Shown: positions 49,673 to 60,158 of the stretch, one piece after another
Layout: every line of letters starts with the position of its first letter
Numbering within the stretch: the first letter of the stretch is position 1
DNA from: Cheiracanthium punctorium
Lineage: Eukaryota > Arthropoda > Arachnida > Araneae > Cheiracanthiidae
DNA length: 64,000 bases
Direction: 5' to 3'
NCBI GenBank assembly: GCA_038373885.1
Contig: JAWZYV010019552.1
Location: forward strand, 248,001 to 312,000
Notes under the pieces: generated by a model
Seen by the model: the letters and a program-made list of their open reading frames with translations, nothing else
The model's database searches: none
Told to the model about the DNA's origin: nothing
Made by a program: the position numbers and the translations under genes

Positions 49673-49806
49673 TACCTGCAGCTTAACGAATCTTTGTTCT
49701 GATCCATTTATATTCCTTTTAGGAATCCTACACTTATTCTTTCTTCAACTGGACACTTGAAATGAACTGACATCCCTGCAGTGGTTCCACTTCAGCATTA
49801 CCGAAA

Positions 49807-50201
49807 ATGTCCGAGGCGGCGCAAGTCAGTTCCCTGCCCCTGCCACCCCTGCAGTACGTGAACTTGTACACGGACGAGAACATCCAAAAGGGGCATGCCC
49901 CTTCCCCTCCGAAATGCATCACAGACACGTACACCATGTTCGGCTCTCAGTACCACGCGGATGATCCGATCATCCGGCCGCTCGAGAGCCAGGGCATCCG
50001 CCGTCTCTACCCGCAGAACTACGACCACAAGCGGGAGCTGAAGAAGCTCAACCACTCGATCCTGGTCAATTTCTTGGACATGCTGGACATACTGATCCGC
50101 TGCCCGGACACGAACAAGCGAGAGGAGAAGAAAGACGACATCAATCTCTTGTTCATCCACACCCACCACCTCATCAACGAGTTCCGCCCACACCAGGCAA
50201 G
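49807..50201 (+). CDS. MED7: MED7 coding exon 1
   Basis: Encodes residues 1-131 plus two bases of Arg 132; donor GTACGT at 50202. A TTTTAG acceptor-like site near 49721 and a CCTGCAG at about 49778 precede the ATG, suggesting a spliced 5' UTR. GC-rich and non-repetitive. Confidence 0.97.
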
Positions 50202-53200
50202 GTACGTATAGAAGAGTGTGAACTTCAAGGTACCTGGAAAGGGTACTTCTCTGTTATCTGACCCTACTTAAGAAAAATTGCCGACATATCAGGTAAATGA
50301 CATACGTGGCACTGGGGAATATTCTTGCAACCCTGATAGAACATAATGTCTCTTTTTTAATGACTATGACATTTTATCTCACAACACCCTTTTTGAAAAA
50401 TGTGTCCCAAAAATGCGACATAATTTTACATGTATTTAAATACTATTCGTTCACAACATCTTTAATCGATTGTGACACTATTTCGTAAGCTGTAGAATAG
50501 GCATCGCATGTATTTTTTTACATATATTTAAATACTATTCGTTCACAACAGCTTTAATCTATTGTTATACTATTTCGTAAGCTTCAGAATAGGCATCCCA
50601 TGTATTTTTCTGTAGATAGGTTACACTCCTAAAAATTTCAGCATAGGGTTACCAGAGGAAAGATGCGCGATAAAATGACATAGTCAATTAATATCGTAAA
50701 AACATATAAAACATTATTTAATACGGCGGATTAATTAGTTAAAGTTTTTTATTTGGGAATACCTTATTCCCCCGTACACGATATATATTTCGGTTACACA
50801 CATAACGATCATCAGTCGTTTCTGGATCTCACACTAATGGCGGCTTCTTCTTTTATCTCTTCCCTCTTCTTCTGGAAATTTCGGTGAATGACGTCATCCC
50901 ATGATCGGTCGATTGTATGAAGCGCATCGTTGATGCTGCCATCTGTCGTCACTATTTCCAAGCTCTCACAAATGTAGGCATGTATACTATTTTTAAAGTT
51001 GGCTATTTTTTTAATATTTTTAAAATCAATGGTAATGGGCTCTTCTAAAGCAAAACGGGCCAGAGCGGTACTTTGTTTCTGGAGGTTAATGTCTTGAAAA
51101 TGCCACGTTTAATGTCTTGAAATTACTACGTTTTACTACCGCTATCCCCTTTAGCCGGGGGATAGCCAATAAACTTTCTAATATCGCCAGTAAAAAGAAC
51201 ATCCGTATTCCAATTAAACCTAATAAAACAATTTTTCAGTGCATTAGATCGGAAAAAGACCCAATCAACCCCATCGAAACTGCAGGGATCTATAAAATTA
51301 ATTTTTTGTCAAACGATACTAATAAAGAAAATTGCTACATCGGCGTTACAAAGAGGAAAATTAAAGAGCGAAAAAACGAACATTTTCAAGACATTAACCT
51401 CCAGAAACAAAGTACCGCTCTGGCCCGTTTTGCTTTGGAAGAGCCCATTACCATTGATTTTTAAAATATTAAAAAAATAGCCAACTTTAAAAATAGTATA
51501 TATGCCTACATTCGTGAGAGCTTGGAAATAGTGACGACAGATGCGCTTCATACAATCGACCGATCATGGGATGACGTCATTCATCGAAATTTCCAGAAGA
51601 AGAGGGAAGAGATAAAATAAGAAGCCGTCATTAGTGTGAGATCCAGAAACGACTGATGATGGTTATGTGTGTAACCGAAATATATATCGTGTACGGGGGA
51701 ATAAGGTATTCCCAAATAAAAAACTTTAACCAATTAATATCGTTTTAATAGGGCAATAATGATACTAAATAATCAGGGGGATTCTCCCCCTGACGAGGCT
51801 CAAACAGCCGAGATTTTTTTTTTTTTTTTTTAGCACCAGAGTGCTATTCATTTCAACCTTGCTTTTTCTGTAGACACGATTTTGGTACAATTTTCATGTC
51901 GAGTCACTTTTCAAACGGTTTGCCAGATAACGTGGAGAGGGGGGGGCGTTCATAAAATGTTGAAAGTCGCACAAGGTTTGCCATTTTTAATAAAGTATCG
52001 CTCAACTGGCTGCCAAAACGCGACCATTTATTATAAATATATTTTGAGTATAGTTAGAAAACGCCTGGTGAATATTATAAAATAGTTTGAGTAGAGGATT
52101 TAAATATAGATTTTAATTCCGAAGAAGTGTTTTATAGAATAGTGAAAACAAATACGGTACACATCATAGATTAGGATACACTTTCCAAATGGTATATATA
52201 AAGTGAAGTGTAGTTTGACTATGCCTGGTGAAAATGGTTAAACAGTTTTGGTAGGCGATTTTAATATAGATTTCTATTCCGAAGAAGTGTTTTATGGAAC
52301 AAAGAAGGAAAACACGATACACTCATGGATTAGGATGCTCATTCCAAACAGTATTTAAAATGTCTACGAGATATAGTTGGAATATGCCTATAGTTCGAAT
52401 ATGCCTGGTGAAGATTTTAAAACAGTATCAATAGGCGTAGGTTAAGATAGATTTGGATTCTATAGATGTGCTTTATGGTTCAAGAAAGAGTTGATTCCTA
52501 TTTTAACGCCCCTACTTTCGCCAACCTAAAAATTCCCCGCCCTTTGGCGAGCTTCGAAGTCATGGAGTTATGCACAAGTTTCAACGCTCCCTCGACAACT
52601 ACATGAAAACTAAAGTGAACAAATGAGTGATAAGCTCACTAGTTAAGGAATTTGAAGACACTTAATTATTAAAACTACATTCATTGGCAACCCAAAATAA
52701 AAATGTAACGGAATGCTGTACTTACAGGTTGTTCCAAATCGCCATTTTAATTCTAAATGACGATTGCCACATAAATGCAAAAAATCGTCATGGTTACTCT
52801 ATATGTTTAATGACCGCCAGCTTGGCAAGAGTTGGGGCCTTAAAGTAGAAATCAACCCAAGAAAGACAAACACGGCACACTCATGGATTACGATGCACAT
52901 TCGAAACAATATTTGGACTATATTCCGTATACGGTGCTTTGTTTATATATCAATGTTTTGTTTACAAATCACTGGCGAACAATCTGACGCGAGAGTGAGC
53001 GATGCACCGCCAACTGCCGGTGGTAGTTGTGACTGGCAACCATAAAGAATACGTGTTTCGTCAGGTTTGGGAATTTGAAATTGTTTGCGTTATTGATGGA
53101 AGGGAATGAAATGTGTTATGTTAATATAAGAAAAGAATTTGTGTGTGTTTGTTAGAAATATAGTACGTTATAAGCTGGTGGGTGTTGGGGACATTTCTGA

Positions 53201-56200
53201 GCGGTTATTTTTAAAAAAATAGAGGTAAGTGCTCTTTTTTAACGAATCTTTGCAATGTTTAAGGTTTTTAATGTGAATTTTAAATTGATATTTGAAGCGT
53301 TTATGTTTTCGTAAGTGCTATTTACGTGCTATTCTAATCATACTAACTTTATAAGAGGTGTACAACTAGGTTGTTTAATCCACCAATGTTTTTTTTGAGT
53401 TGAAAACGGGCCAGTGTTTGCCCAGTTTACATTAGCTGTACAACTAGGTTGCTTAGTTCACTGTTGTTTTTTTGTTTTTTTTTACTTAAAAACAGTCTAC
53501 TGGTTGCGTAGTTTACATAGCTGTACAACTAGGTTGCTGAATCCACTGAGGTTTTTTTAGTTAAAAACGGTCCACTGGTTGCATAGTTTACATAGCTGTA
53601 CAACTAGGTTGCTGAATCCACTGAGGTTTTTTTTAGTAAAAAACGGTCCACTGGTTGCATAGTTTACATAGCTGTATAACTAGGTTGCTGAAGCCACTGA
53701 GGTTTTTTTAGTTAAAAACGGGCCACTGGTTGCCTAGTTTAGATAGCTGTACAGCTAGGTTGCTGAATCCACTGAGGTTTTTTTAGTTAAAAACGGACCA
53801 CTGGTTGCCTAGTTTAGATAGCTGTACAACTAGGTTGCTGAATCCACTGAGGTTTTTTTTAGTAAAAATCGGTCCACTGGTTGCATAGTTTAGATAGCTG
53901 TACAACTAGGTTGCTGAATCTACTGAGGTTTTTTTAGTTAAAAACGGTCCACTGGTTGCTCATTTTTAGTGGAATATATGTGCAATTTTAATGTGCTGAT
54001 AGTGGAAAATGGTTGGCGACAGTCGCTGGAGCTTGGCGGCCGCCAAGCTCCAGCAACTGTCGCCATGTTTACATGGGGTGCGCACCGGCTTGTATGATTT
54101 TACCCAATATTTAAAACTGTGAAGTATAGTTGTAATATACTTGGCGAAGATTATAAAATAGTTTTAGTAGGCGATTTTAAGATAGATTTCGATTCCAAAG
54201 ATGGTTTTTATAAAATAAGGAAGAAAAATACTGCTCACTCATGAACAATGATACACTTTCCAACCTTATAGAATAAGGAAGAGAATAGGGACGACGCATA
54301 AATTATGATACGCTTTTAATATATAGCACTTTGGTGCGTATTTAAAATCTGAAAAGGTTTCAGATTTTTTTTTCTTGAATTTAAAATTTCCCTTGGCAGC
54401 TGTTGCCATTACTCGACTGAATGACCCGCAAGAGGGCAGACGATCGAAACGTTCATCGCGTGCCACAGATCTAGATACCACTTTTTAAAAACTGTTTTAT
54501 TCATCTGCCTGATTGCAATGTATTACTACATAAATGTTGAGATGTGTGATGATATGACATAGTAGTGATCGTTCATCATATGAATACATCTGGAACTACA
54601 TAATAGTTCAGAGTGCTTTTATGGGCTGAAACATTCTTCATAGTTGAGAAAGTTCTGATTTACATTTTCTTAACAGTGTTTGTATTATGACTTGCTTGCT
54701 TGCGAGAGAGGACGGCTCGCATCACTGAATGTGTCGCTTAGAGCTAATACGTCCTTCCCAGAATTCCGCGCCGCAATTTGGAACCTCATCAGAAGGTGGG
54801 GGGACTTCTGAATATTGGCACCCCTCTAATACTGCTAGCGACTGCTGAGAGGACTTTCGGAACCACGGATTTAACGTGCACGTACACTTATGTACACAGT
54901 GGTCTTGAGTGGTACGTCGGTATCGAACCCACAACCGTCCAGTTACGAGTCCACCGCCTTGACCACTGGGCCACCATGGCCCTATGTTTTATGACTTATT
55001 TATTTATTTGCCAGGAGAGGGCAGCTCGCGTCACTGAATGTGTCGCTTAGAGCTACATACATGTCCTTCCCAGAATTTCTCGCCACAATTTGGAACCTCA
55101 TCAGAAGGTGGGGGACTTCTGAATATTGGCACCCCTCGAAAACGGCTTGCGACCGCCGAGAGGACTTTCGGAACCACAGTTTTAACGTGCACGTATATCG
55201 CATGTACACGGTGGTCTTGGGTGGAACGTCGGTATCGAACCCGCAACCTTCCGGTTACGAGTCCACCGCCCAGGGATAACTCTAGAAATGAAAAAGGGCA
55301 GGGTGCACATTACAGAAAAAGGGCAGTGTTTGGGAAAAGGGCATATCATATCACACAAAAAGGGCAACTTTTGTAATTATTGTCTACAAACACATAAGGG
55401 TAGCTTTTATAAACATACTTTTACGTCCGAAAATGTGTTTTCTTAATAGCAATTTTTTAAGCAAATGATTAAACAAATTCTGAAACCAAATTTTTTCACT
55501 TAATGAAATCTATACTTTTACAAAAATTGTGTAAGGCATCCATTATGCTTTATTTCAACAACAACAACAAAACAAAAAAAGCATAAAAAAATTAAATTTT
55601 GTAATTGCAAAATAACGGGAATCCGGTTTTGCCGACAAATTTTTCATAATCACGCCAATTTTCGGACCCGAAAATGACCAAAAACATTGTTTTATATTCA
55701 AATTTTATCGTATTCAGCGTCACTGCAACTTTTCTCTCTGTATATATGCTAGTCTGCAACTAGTGGAGGGAAAACGGGACACTTGCCCCAGTCATAGTGC
55801 TGTTACGTCAAAATTGAAATGGAAAGAAGGGAGCACCAAAACAAAGGTTTGTTCCGGGCGACTTGACCTCTAGTTGCAGCACTATATGCATAACTAGCAT
55901 GGGCGCACTATATGCATAGGGTGCCCATGGCCCTATAGAATAATCATCAATTGGTCATCAATTTGGACCCTATGCTGACCGGAAATTCGATATTTTAAAG
56001 TAGTATTTCCTGACTGCTGCACACCCTGTCAATGAATCAATTTTTCCCTATTCTTTTTAGTACATTGACGGGGAGGAGTGTGTGTGTGTGTTGTGTTACC
56101 CAGACTTCCGTAATTGCCCTTGTCTTGAACTTTCCGTGCAGCCAGCCCAGCCGTAAGTTTGGAGGAATGTGTTTTGAAAATCTGAAAAAATAAACAATAA

Positions 56201-58839
56201 CCAAGTGGTGTTTATTAATTACTTACAGCATTTATAAAACACGGTAAAGCACCATTTACAGTAGGAAATAATTTATTGTTATGACTACTCTTCTGGATGA
56301 CAGATTGCTTCTCTAATGAGATATTTTATGACCTCAAGCTACAGTGAATGGTTTTAACCCTCTCCTCAGGTCGGGAGGGAGAAGAGCTGCGACTGAGCAG
56401 ATGCCCCCCCCCCTCCTCCTCCACACATCATTGATAAGAGAATAAACAAATCAACTTCCTTGTTGTTGTGGGAGAGAGGCTTTTTTGGGGTTTAGCCGAG
56501 CGCCAGCAATGGTAACGAGAATCAAAGAGAAGGAGAAACAAGGAGGGATGGAGAAAAGGAGAGCGGCATTTTGATTGAAAAAAAAAAACAAAGTGGGCGG
56601 AATTTTATCAAGAAAAAGGGCAAGGAGGGCGGCATTTTACCGGAAAAAGGGCACCAGGGCGGGCCGCCCCCCACTGGGCTACCACAGCCCTATGTATTAT
56701 GACTTGTATATGTTGCATTTTGTATTGGTGTTGTATTGCCTTTTCATTTTTTGTATGTTAATGTTTTAAGCCAATCTAGGCAACCTGTGGCCCACAGAAC
56801 ATATGAACCCCATATAAACCTCAGTTATACAGCCCGTGACTTTGCATCGTAAAGTTTGGCCCACAACATTTCAACCATTGCTCATGCCTGTTTTAAACAT
56901 TTAGTTTAGTAGAATGAGTATTATACATTTGCTGCAAAATGAAAAAGATTCCATTGCACTGTTGTGGGAGTACAATGTTCTGATTGCAAAAAGACTGTTT
57001 CTTTGCACTAATTGAAAATGTGTAGATGTGAACCTATCTGCATCATCTGGAGTCATATACTGCTGAATTTATGTAATTTATTGGCTAATAAGCAAGGTGT
57101 TCAATGGGCTTCACATAATTAAAAATAGTGCAACGTTTAAATTTCTATGTTCCAAGGAACATGCAAGAACCAAGCATTGTGTAGCTTGGCAACATTCTAT
57201 CTGATCGAACCTCTGTGTTTTGTTTATTGAAAGGATGCCTTTTTTATGAATAAGCCTTATTAGGGACCGAATGCCTCATGCGAAAAGCAAGCGTAGCGAG
57301 TCTAGGGGCTTTGGCTCCTAGTTAATTAAAACTTGCCTCAATTTTCTTCATAAGGTTCACAAAATAAGGTAATGAAATTAGATATTATTTCAAATTTTAA
57401 TGTTATAAGTTATCTTTATATACTTTTTAAGTAGTTCACCTTCTATGTATATTGATTGATGTTTTGTATTTCCCGATATTTCTTTGGTAAATATTTCAAA
57501 TTGAAATTATTTACATTGCGCAACTTAGCACTGTTCTATTTCTTAAGCTTATATGTGCACGCATGACGTTTAAGAAAAGAAACTATTGCTGTATTGGATT
57601 ATGCATACATTTTATGCTGAAAACAAATGCATAAAAAATCTCGGACTTTTTGATTTTGGAAAGTTGGCACGTCTGAAAATCCCTGAAAGATAAAATCAGA
57701 GAAGCAAAAAATTTGAAATCTCTACTCACCCTGGCTAAGCTTCGTATACTGTATTTACCTGTGTATACGTCGATGCCGAGTATAAGTCAACCCCCAACTG
57801 TCTTGATTAAGAAATTTGAATTTTTTAAAATCCCGCGTGTAAGTCGACCCATGACTTTCCTGATCAAGAAACTTTTTTTTTTTTTTTTTTTTTTAATACA
57901 TTTCATTACACATACATTCATACACATTATTTATTCAAAGTCATCTGTAAAAAATAGAAAGTACCTATTAAATATACAATAATAAAAATAATAACATACA
58001 AAAGCAGTATACGGAGTTAAACTGATAATAATGAATAATAATAATAGGACACTACTGATAGTATGATACGGTAAAATACTAATATACAAAGTTAAAGTGA
58101 CTCGAGATGGGACTCATCCAACAATTTACAAAATTCCTTCGTCGTCATCGTCTCATCATGATGCACGTATTGGGTTAGGATCCCTTAGAAAGACCTCCAC
58201 GTGGGGGGCACCCTATCCTTCGGCCTTAATTGGCCGTAATCCACCAACAACAACATGATACGCGTTTTCAATCTTTGTATCGCTACATTCTTCCTTGTAT
58301 GGAAATCAATTTTAAACGACGTCTTTGTGTTTTGGAATGCGGGAAGAGAACATTTCGTCTTTTAAAGGGGCATTTTTGACATCTGATTAAAAAAAAGAAA
58401 ATAAAAATTAAGGACCCTTGTATAAGTCAAGCCCCCCCCCCCCCCCAACTTTAAAGCCTCTTTTTTGGCCAAAATTTCTTGACTTATACGTGGGTAAATA
58501 CGGTAATTTTTTTTGTAAACCTTTAAATTAATTTTATTTAAACTTTTAACTTATTTTAACCTTGATATCCAATGCAGGGAGACGCTGCGTGTGATGCTCG
58601 AAGTCCAGAAGCGTCAGAGGATAGAAACCACCGAACGTTTCCAGAAGCAGCTGGAGAAGGTGATGGAGGTGCTGCAGACGACCCTCGCTTCCTTGCCCGA
58701 CACGGCCGATATGGACTGCAAGCTCCTGGTCCCCACCGAGTCCATAGAAGCGGCGGAAAAGGAGAAGCAGGCGGACGAGAAAGAGGAACACTGCTACAGC
58801 CTTGATCGCATCATGTGCGATATCGTCGATGCGATGTGA
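49807..58839 (+). CDS. MED7: Mediator complex subunit 7, two coding exons
   Basis: MED7 belongs to the middle module of Mediator, the bridge between transcription activators and RNA polymerase II; it forms an elongated heterodimer with MED21. Coding exons 49807-50201 and 58578-58839 join (GCAAG plus GGAGACG) without frame change to give 218 residues; human MED7 has 233. The N-terminus ([20 protein letters not shown]) is typical, followed by [20 protein letters not shown], the hydrophobic helix [15 protein letters not shown], a [15 protein letters not shown] block, and [15 protein letters not shown] across the splice junction. The last 60 residues are a long helix and an acidic Lys/Glu-rich tail ending at TGA. 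Exons are distinctly GC-rich with G/C third positions, unlike the AT-rich IK exons. The start codon is the first in-frame ATG and matches the family N-terminus. Confidence 0.97.
50780..50815 (-). ncRNA. Hammerhead-ribozyme-like motif, left arm copy
   Basis: Minus strand: CTGATGA, TC, GTTA-tgtgtg-TAAC, C, GAAA, then ATA-ta-TAT-C. Same layout as the right-arm motif at 51653-51688, with one substitution weakening stem II. Confidence 0.35.
51117..51464 (+). pseudogene. Penelope-like polyprotein C-terminal fragment, GIY-YIG endonuclease
   Basis: 115 residues. The linker [16 protein letters not shown] is typical of the segment between reverse transcriptase and endonuclease in Penelope-like elements. 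The GIY-YIG core follows: AGIYKINF, then [17 protein letters not shown], with the GIY and YIG triads and the following Arg/Lys-rich helix ending in an invariant-type Glu-His. No reverse transcriptase upstream: the sequence before 51117 is a junction with the inverted arm. It is therefore a 5'-truncated, non-autonomous copy. Confidence 0.8.
51653..51688 (+). ncRNA. Hammerhead-ribozyme-like motif, right arm
   Basis: CTGATGA (51653-51659), one extra T, stem II GGTTA/TAACC (51661-51665 with 51672-51676), GAAA (51677-51680), 3-bp stem III with a 2-base loop (ATA-ta-TAT), and an ATC cleavage triplet ending at 51688. Stem I is partial (ACG with TGT-type pairs plus an outer TCC/GGA). Hammerheads are known in Penelope-like elements, and position and order fit. 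The extra base and weak stem I leave activity open. Confidence 0.45.
51930..52470. repeat. Diverged tandem repeat, about 175-180 bp unit
   Basis: The block gtctggtgaa-type / aaacagttttggtaggcgat / atttctattccgaagaagtg recurs near 52050, 52220 and 52400, and once more near 54120-54250 (tagtaggcgattttaagata). Units are strongly diverged. Nature unknown. In the MED7 intron. Confidence 0.55.
53350..53962. repeat. Minisatellite, 75-76 bp unit, about 8 copies
   Basis: Copies of agctgtacaactaggttgct start near 53434, 53519, 53594, 53670, 53745, 53820 and 53896, with an earlier diverged copy near 53352. Most copies share cactgaggtttttttagtta and cactggttgc. Adjacent copies are very alike, which suggests recent expansion. 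In the MED7 intron. Confidence 0.92.
54012..54066. repeat. GC-rich palindrome centred on a NotI site
   Basis: tggcgacagtcgctggagct...ggcggccgcc...agctccagcaactgtcgcca: arms of about 26 bp with one mismatch and no loop. It lies directly after the minisatellite. Confidence 0.85.
54385..54485. mobile_element. Fragment of the TTAA MITE family
   Basis: ggcagctgttgccattactc to gcgtgccacagatctagata matches about 100 bp of the left part of 997-1398 and 16515-17034. Neither TTAA end is present. Confidence 0.65.
54700..54990 (-). repeat. tRNA-derived SINE, family 3 copy 1
   Basis: The minus strand starts gggccatggtggcccagtgg with box A TGGCCCAGTGG (54963-54973) and box B GGTTCGATACC (54919-54929). 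The body includes ccaatattcagaagtccccc. A second copy lies directly next to it at 54995-55270. GC-rich relative to the intron. Confidence 0.75.
54995..55270 (-). repeat. tRNA-derived SINE, family 3 copy 2, interrupted
   Basis: Same body as copy 1 at about 85-90% identity by eye. Its promoter-side end is split: the sequence stops in gagtccaccgcc at 55270 and resumes as ccactgggctaccacagccc at about 56665-56684, with the 55271-56664 element inserted between. Confidence 0.75.
55271..56664. mobile_element. CAGGGATCACTCTAGA element, inverted and end-truncated copy
   Basis: Starts cagggataactctagaaatg and, read in reverse, follows 42718 back to about 40905. The last bases of the other end are missing (stops in gggcgggccgccc). 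It interrupts a SINE. No intact coding region. Confidence 0.8.
56700..57745. other. MED7 intron segment: no recognised feature
   Basis: AT-rich. gccaatctaggcaacctgtg...cccacagaacatatgaaccc near 56770 resembles the decayed end of a hAT-type element, but its partner end was not found. Confidence 0.4.
57749..58503. mobile_element. TIR element with tactgtatttacc ends
   Basis: TA-bordered; ends ctgtatttacctgtgtatac and the reverse of tgacttatacgtgggtaaat, with the subterminal motif agtataagtcaaccccc repeated inside. Related by its ends to 48188-49672. It stops 74 bp before MED7 exon 2. Confidence 0.7.
58578..58839 (+). CDS. MED7: MED7 coding exon 2
   Basis: AATGCAG acceptor at 58571-58577. Encodes [20 protein letters not shown] and the helical and acidic C-terminus to the TGA at 58837-58839. 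Its GC content stands out from the surrounding AT-rich, repeat-filled intron. Confidence 0.97.
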
Positions 58840-58874
58840 ATCCTATCGTGGACTGTTTTTCATTCATTCCTGGT

Positions 58875-59222
58875 TTAACCCACCAGGCACAATGGCATTT
58901 TGGCAATTTCCCCGTCTTTAAGGACTATTAACATTTCAAAACACACTACTAGAAATTGTACACAAAGTAGTAATCAACACTCAAATTTAGAAAACATTAA
59001 TACAGGAAATTAAATAAAAATACATAGGGTGAAATCTTCCATATAATAGGGTGAATAGAAAAATACATAAGTAAACAGGAAATGAAACTGAGATTTTGCT
59101 TGCAGAACTTGTTACTTTGAAACCATTACTTTATTGACAAACTTATCTTAATGGCTACCATATAAACACGAAGATTGCCACATTTAACGGTTTATCGCCA
59201 TACTGGTGAAGTAGTGGGTTAA
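58875..59222. mobile_element. TTAA-flanked MITE in the MED7 3' UTR
   Basis: Starts TTAACCCACCAGGCA and ends AGTAGTGGGTTAA. Inversion extends outward through cctggt/accagg on both sides, so the true ends may lie 9 bp further out. It begins 36 bp after the MED7 stop codon. Confidence 0.65.
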
Positions 59223-59425
59223 ACCAGGAATCAGCCTTGTTCTTTTTACGTGTGTATTCAAAATGCATAGTTTTTTTGTACAGTGACAATTAAGCTGAAA
59301 CTACAGTAAAAACTCAGCAAAATTGTGTCTTTTAAGCTTTTATATTATGGAACGTGTAAAAATTTCTGTTTCCTTTATGAAAACTTTAGTGTGAATCTCC
59401 TTACCTGGTTTATGTATTTTGTAAT

Positions 59426-59431
59426 AATAAA
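59426..59431 (+). terminator. Candidate MED7 polyadenylation signal AATAAA
   Basis: A canonical AATAAA about 590 bp after the MED7 stop codon. Another lies at 60273-60278. If the first is used, the 3' UTR contains a TTAA element (58875-59222). Confidence 0.4.
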
Positions 59432-60123
59432 ATGAAACATCTTCGTTGGTATTTACACATTGTCTTCAAATGTACCAAATTGATCTTAATCATTTTGGCA
59501 GTCTAAGCACAGCTTGTAGGATAAAAATGATGACAATTTATTTTGTGACAAACTTGTTAATTTTTTTTTTCAGAAGAACAATGAAATATTTAAACGTTTT
59601 CTTTTTGTGAAATTTGTTTAAACCCATTTAATCTCAAATAGATAAGTCAAATTTGTTATTTCAAAATAGGATATTTTCTCTTACAGCTCAACTGCATAAT
59701 TCATTCAGCAACATTTTCTTGTGTCTGGTACATTTTTGGTTTATTTCTCTTTTAAGTCAATACATGTGTAAACATAAAATTTGAAAGACTTGCCCAGTAA
59801 ACATTTTTCAAGCGTTGTGAATATACCTCGAAGTACGTTCTATTTGTAAATAAACATTATAGATCCGAGTGAGTTACAAAGCAGCAACTAGGGTTACTAA
59901 ATGCTCAAAAAGTGACCCTAATCAAAGCTCGGTTTTCTGTTCTGGCGTCTCAAGGACTCTTGGGCTTGGACCTCAAAATGTTAAAGTTGCTTTCAGACTG
60001 TAATCACATCATTTTCTCAATTTATTGAAATTATTCAGCTAGATATGCATCGTGACATTTTCAACCTCGAAGCAGGAAATTTCATTTTGGAAACTCATAT
60101 TGAGATGGACTTTTATCTCTGTG

Positions 60124-60158
<35 letters not shown>

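Larger units (their letters stand above)
50698..51730. mobile_element. Penelope-like element fragment, head-to-head inverted, with 13-bp TSD
   Basis: The insertion is bounded by caattaatatcgt on both sides (50685-50697, 51731-51743). Arms 50738-51101 and about 51375-51730 are near-identical reverse complements; the central unique part carries the end of a Penelope GIY-YIG gene. The reverse transcriptase is missing. Copy 1 of the host repeat at 2250-2285 serves as the uninterrupted site. Confidence 0.8.
50362..51815. repeat. MITE-like repeat (copy 2) split by a Penelope-like insertion
   Basis: 50362-50685 matches 1929-2260, with ends gactatgacattttatc / gataaaatgacatagtc. The continuing similarity (aatatcattttaatatggca and agggggatctccccctgacg in copy 1) resumes at 51731 after the insertion. 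In the MED7 intron. Confidence 0.7.

Noticed and set aside
49798..50228. Antisense frames over MED7 exon 1
   Set aside because: GC-rich antisense shadows of the real MED7 coding strand.
54899..54990. Possible tRNA gene on the minus strand with good box A and box B
   Set aside because: The spacing fits a tRNA-derived promoter, but no full cloverleaf or acceptor stem can be drawn and the sequence recurs next door with a SINE body, so it was called a SINE.
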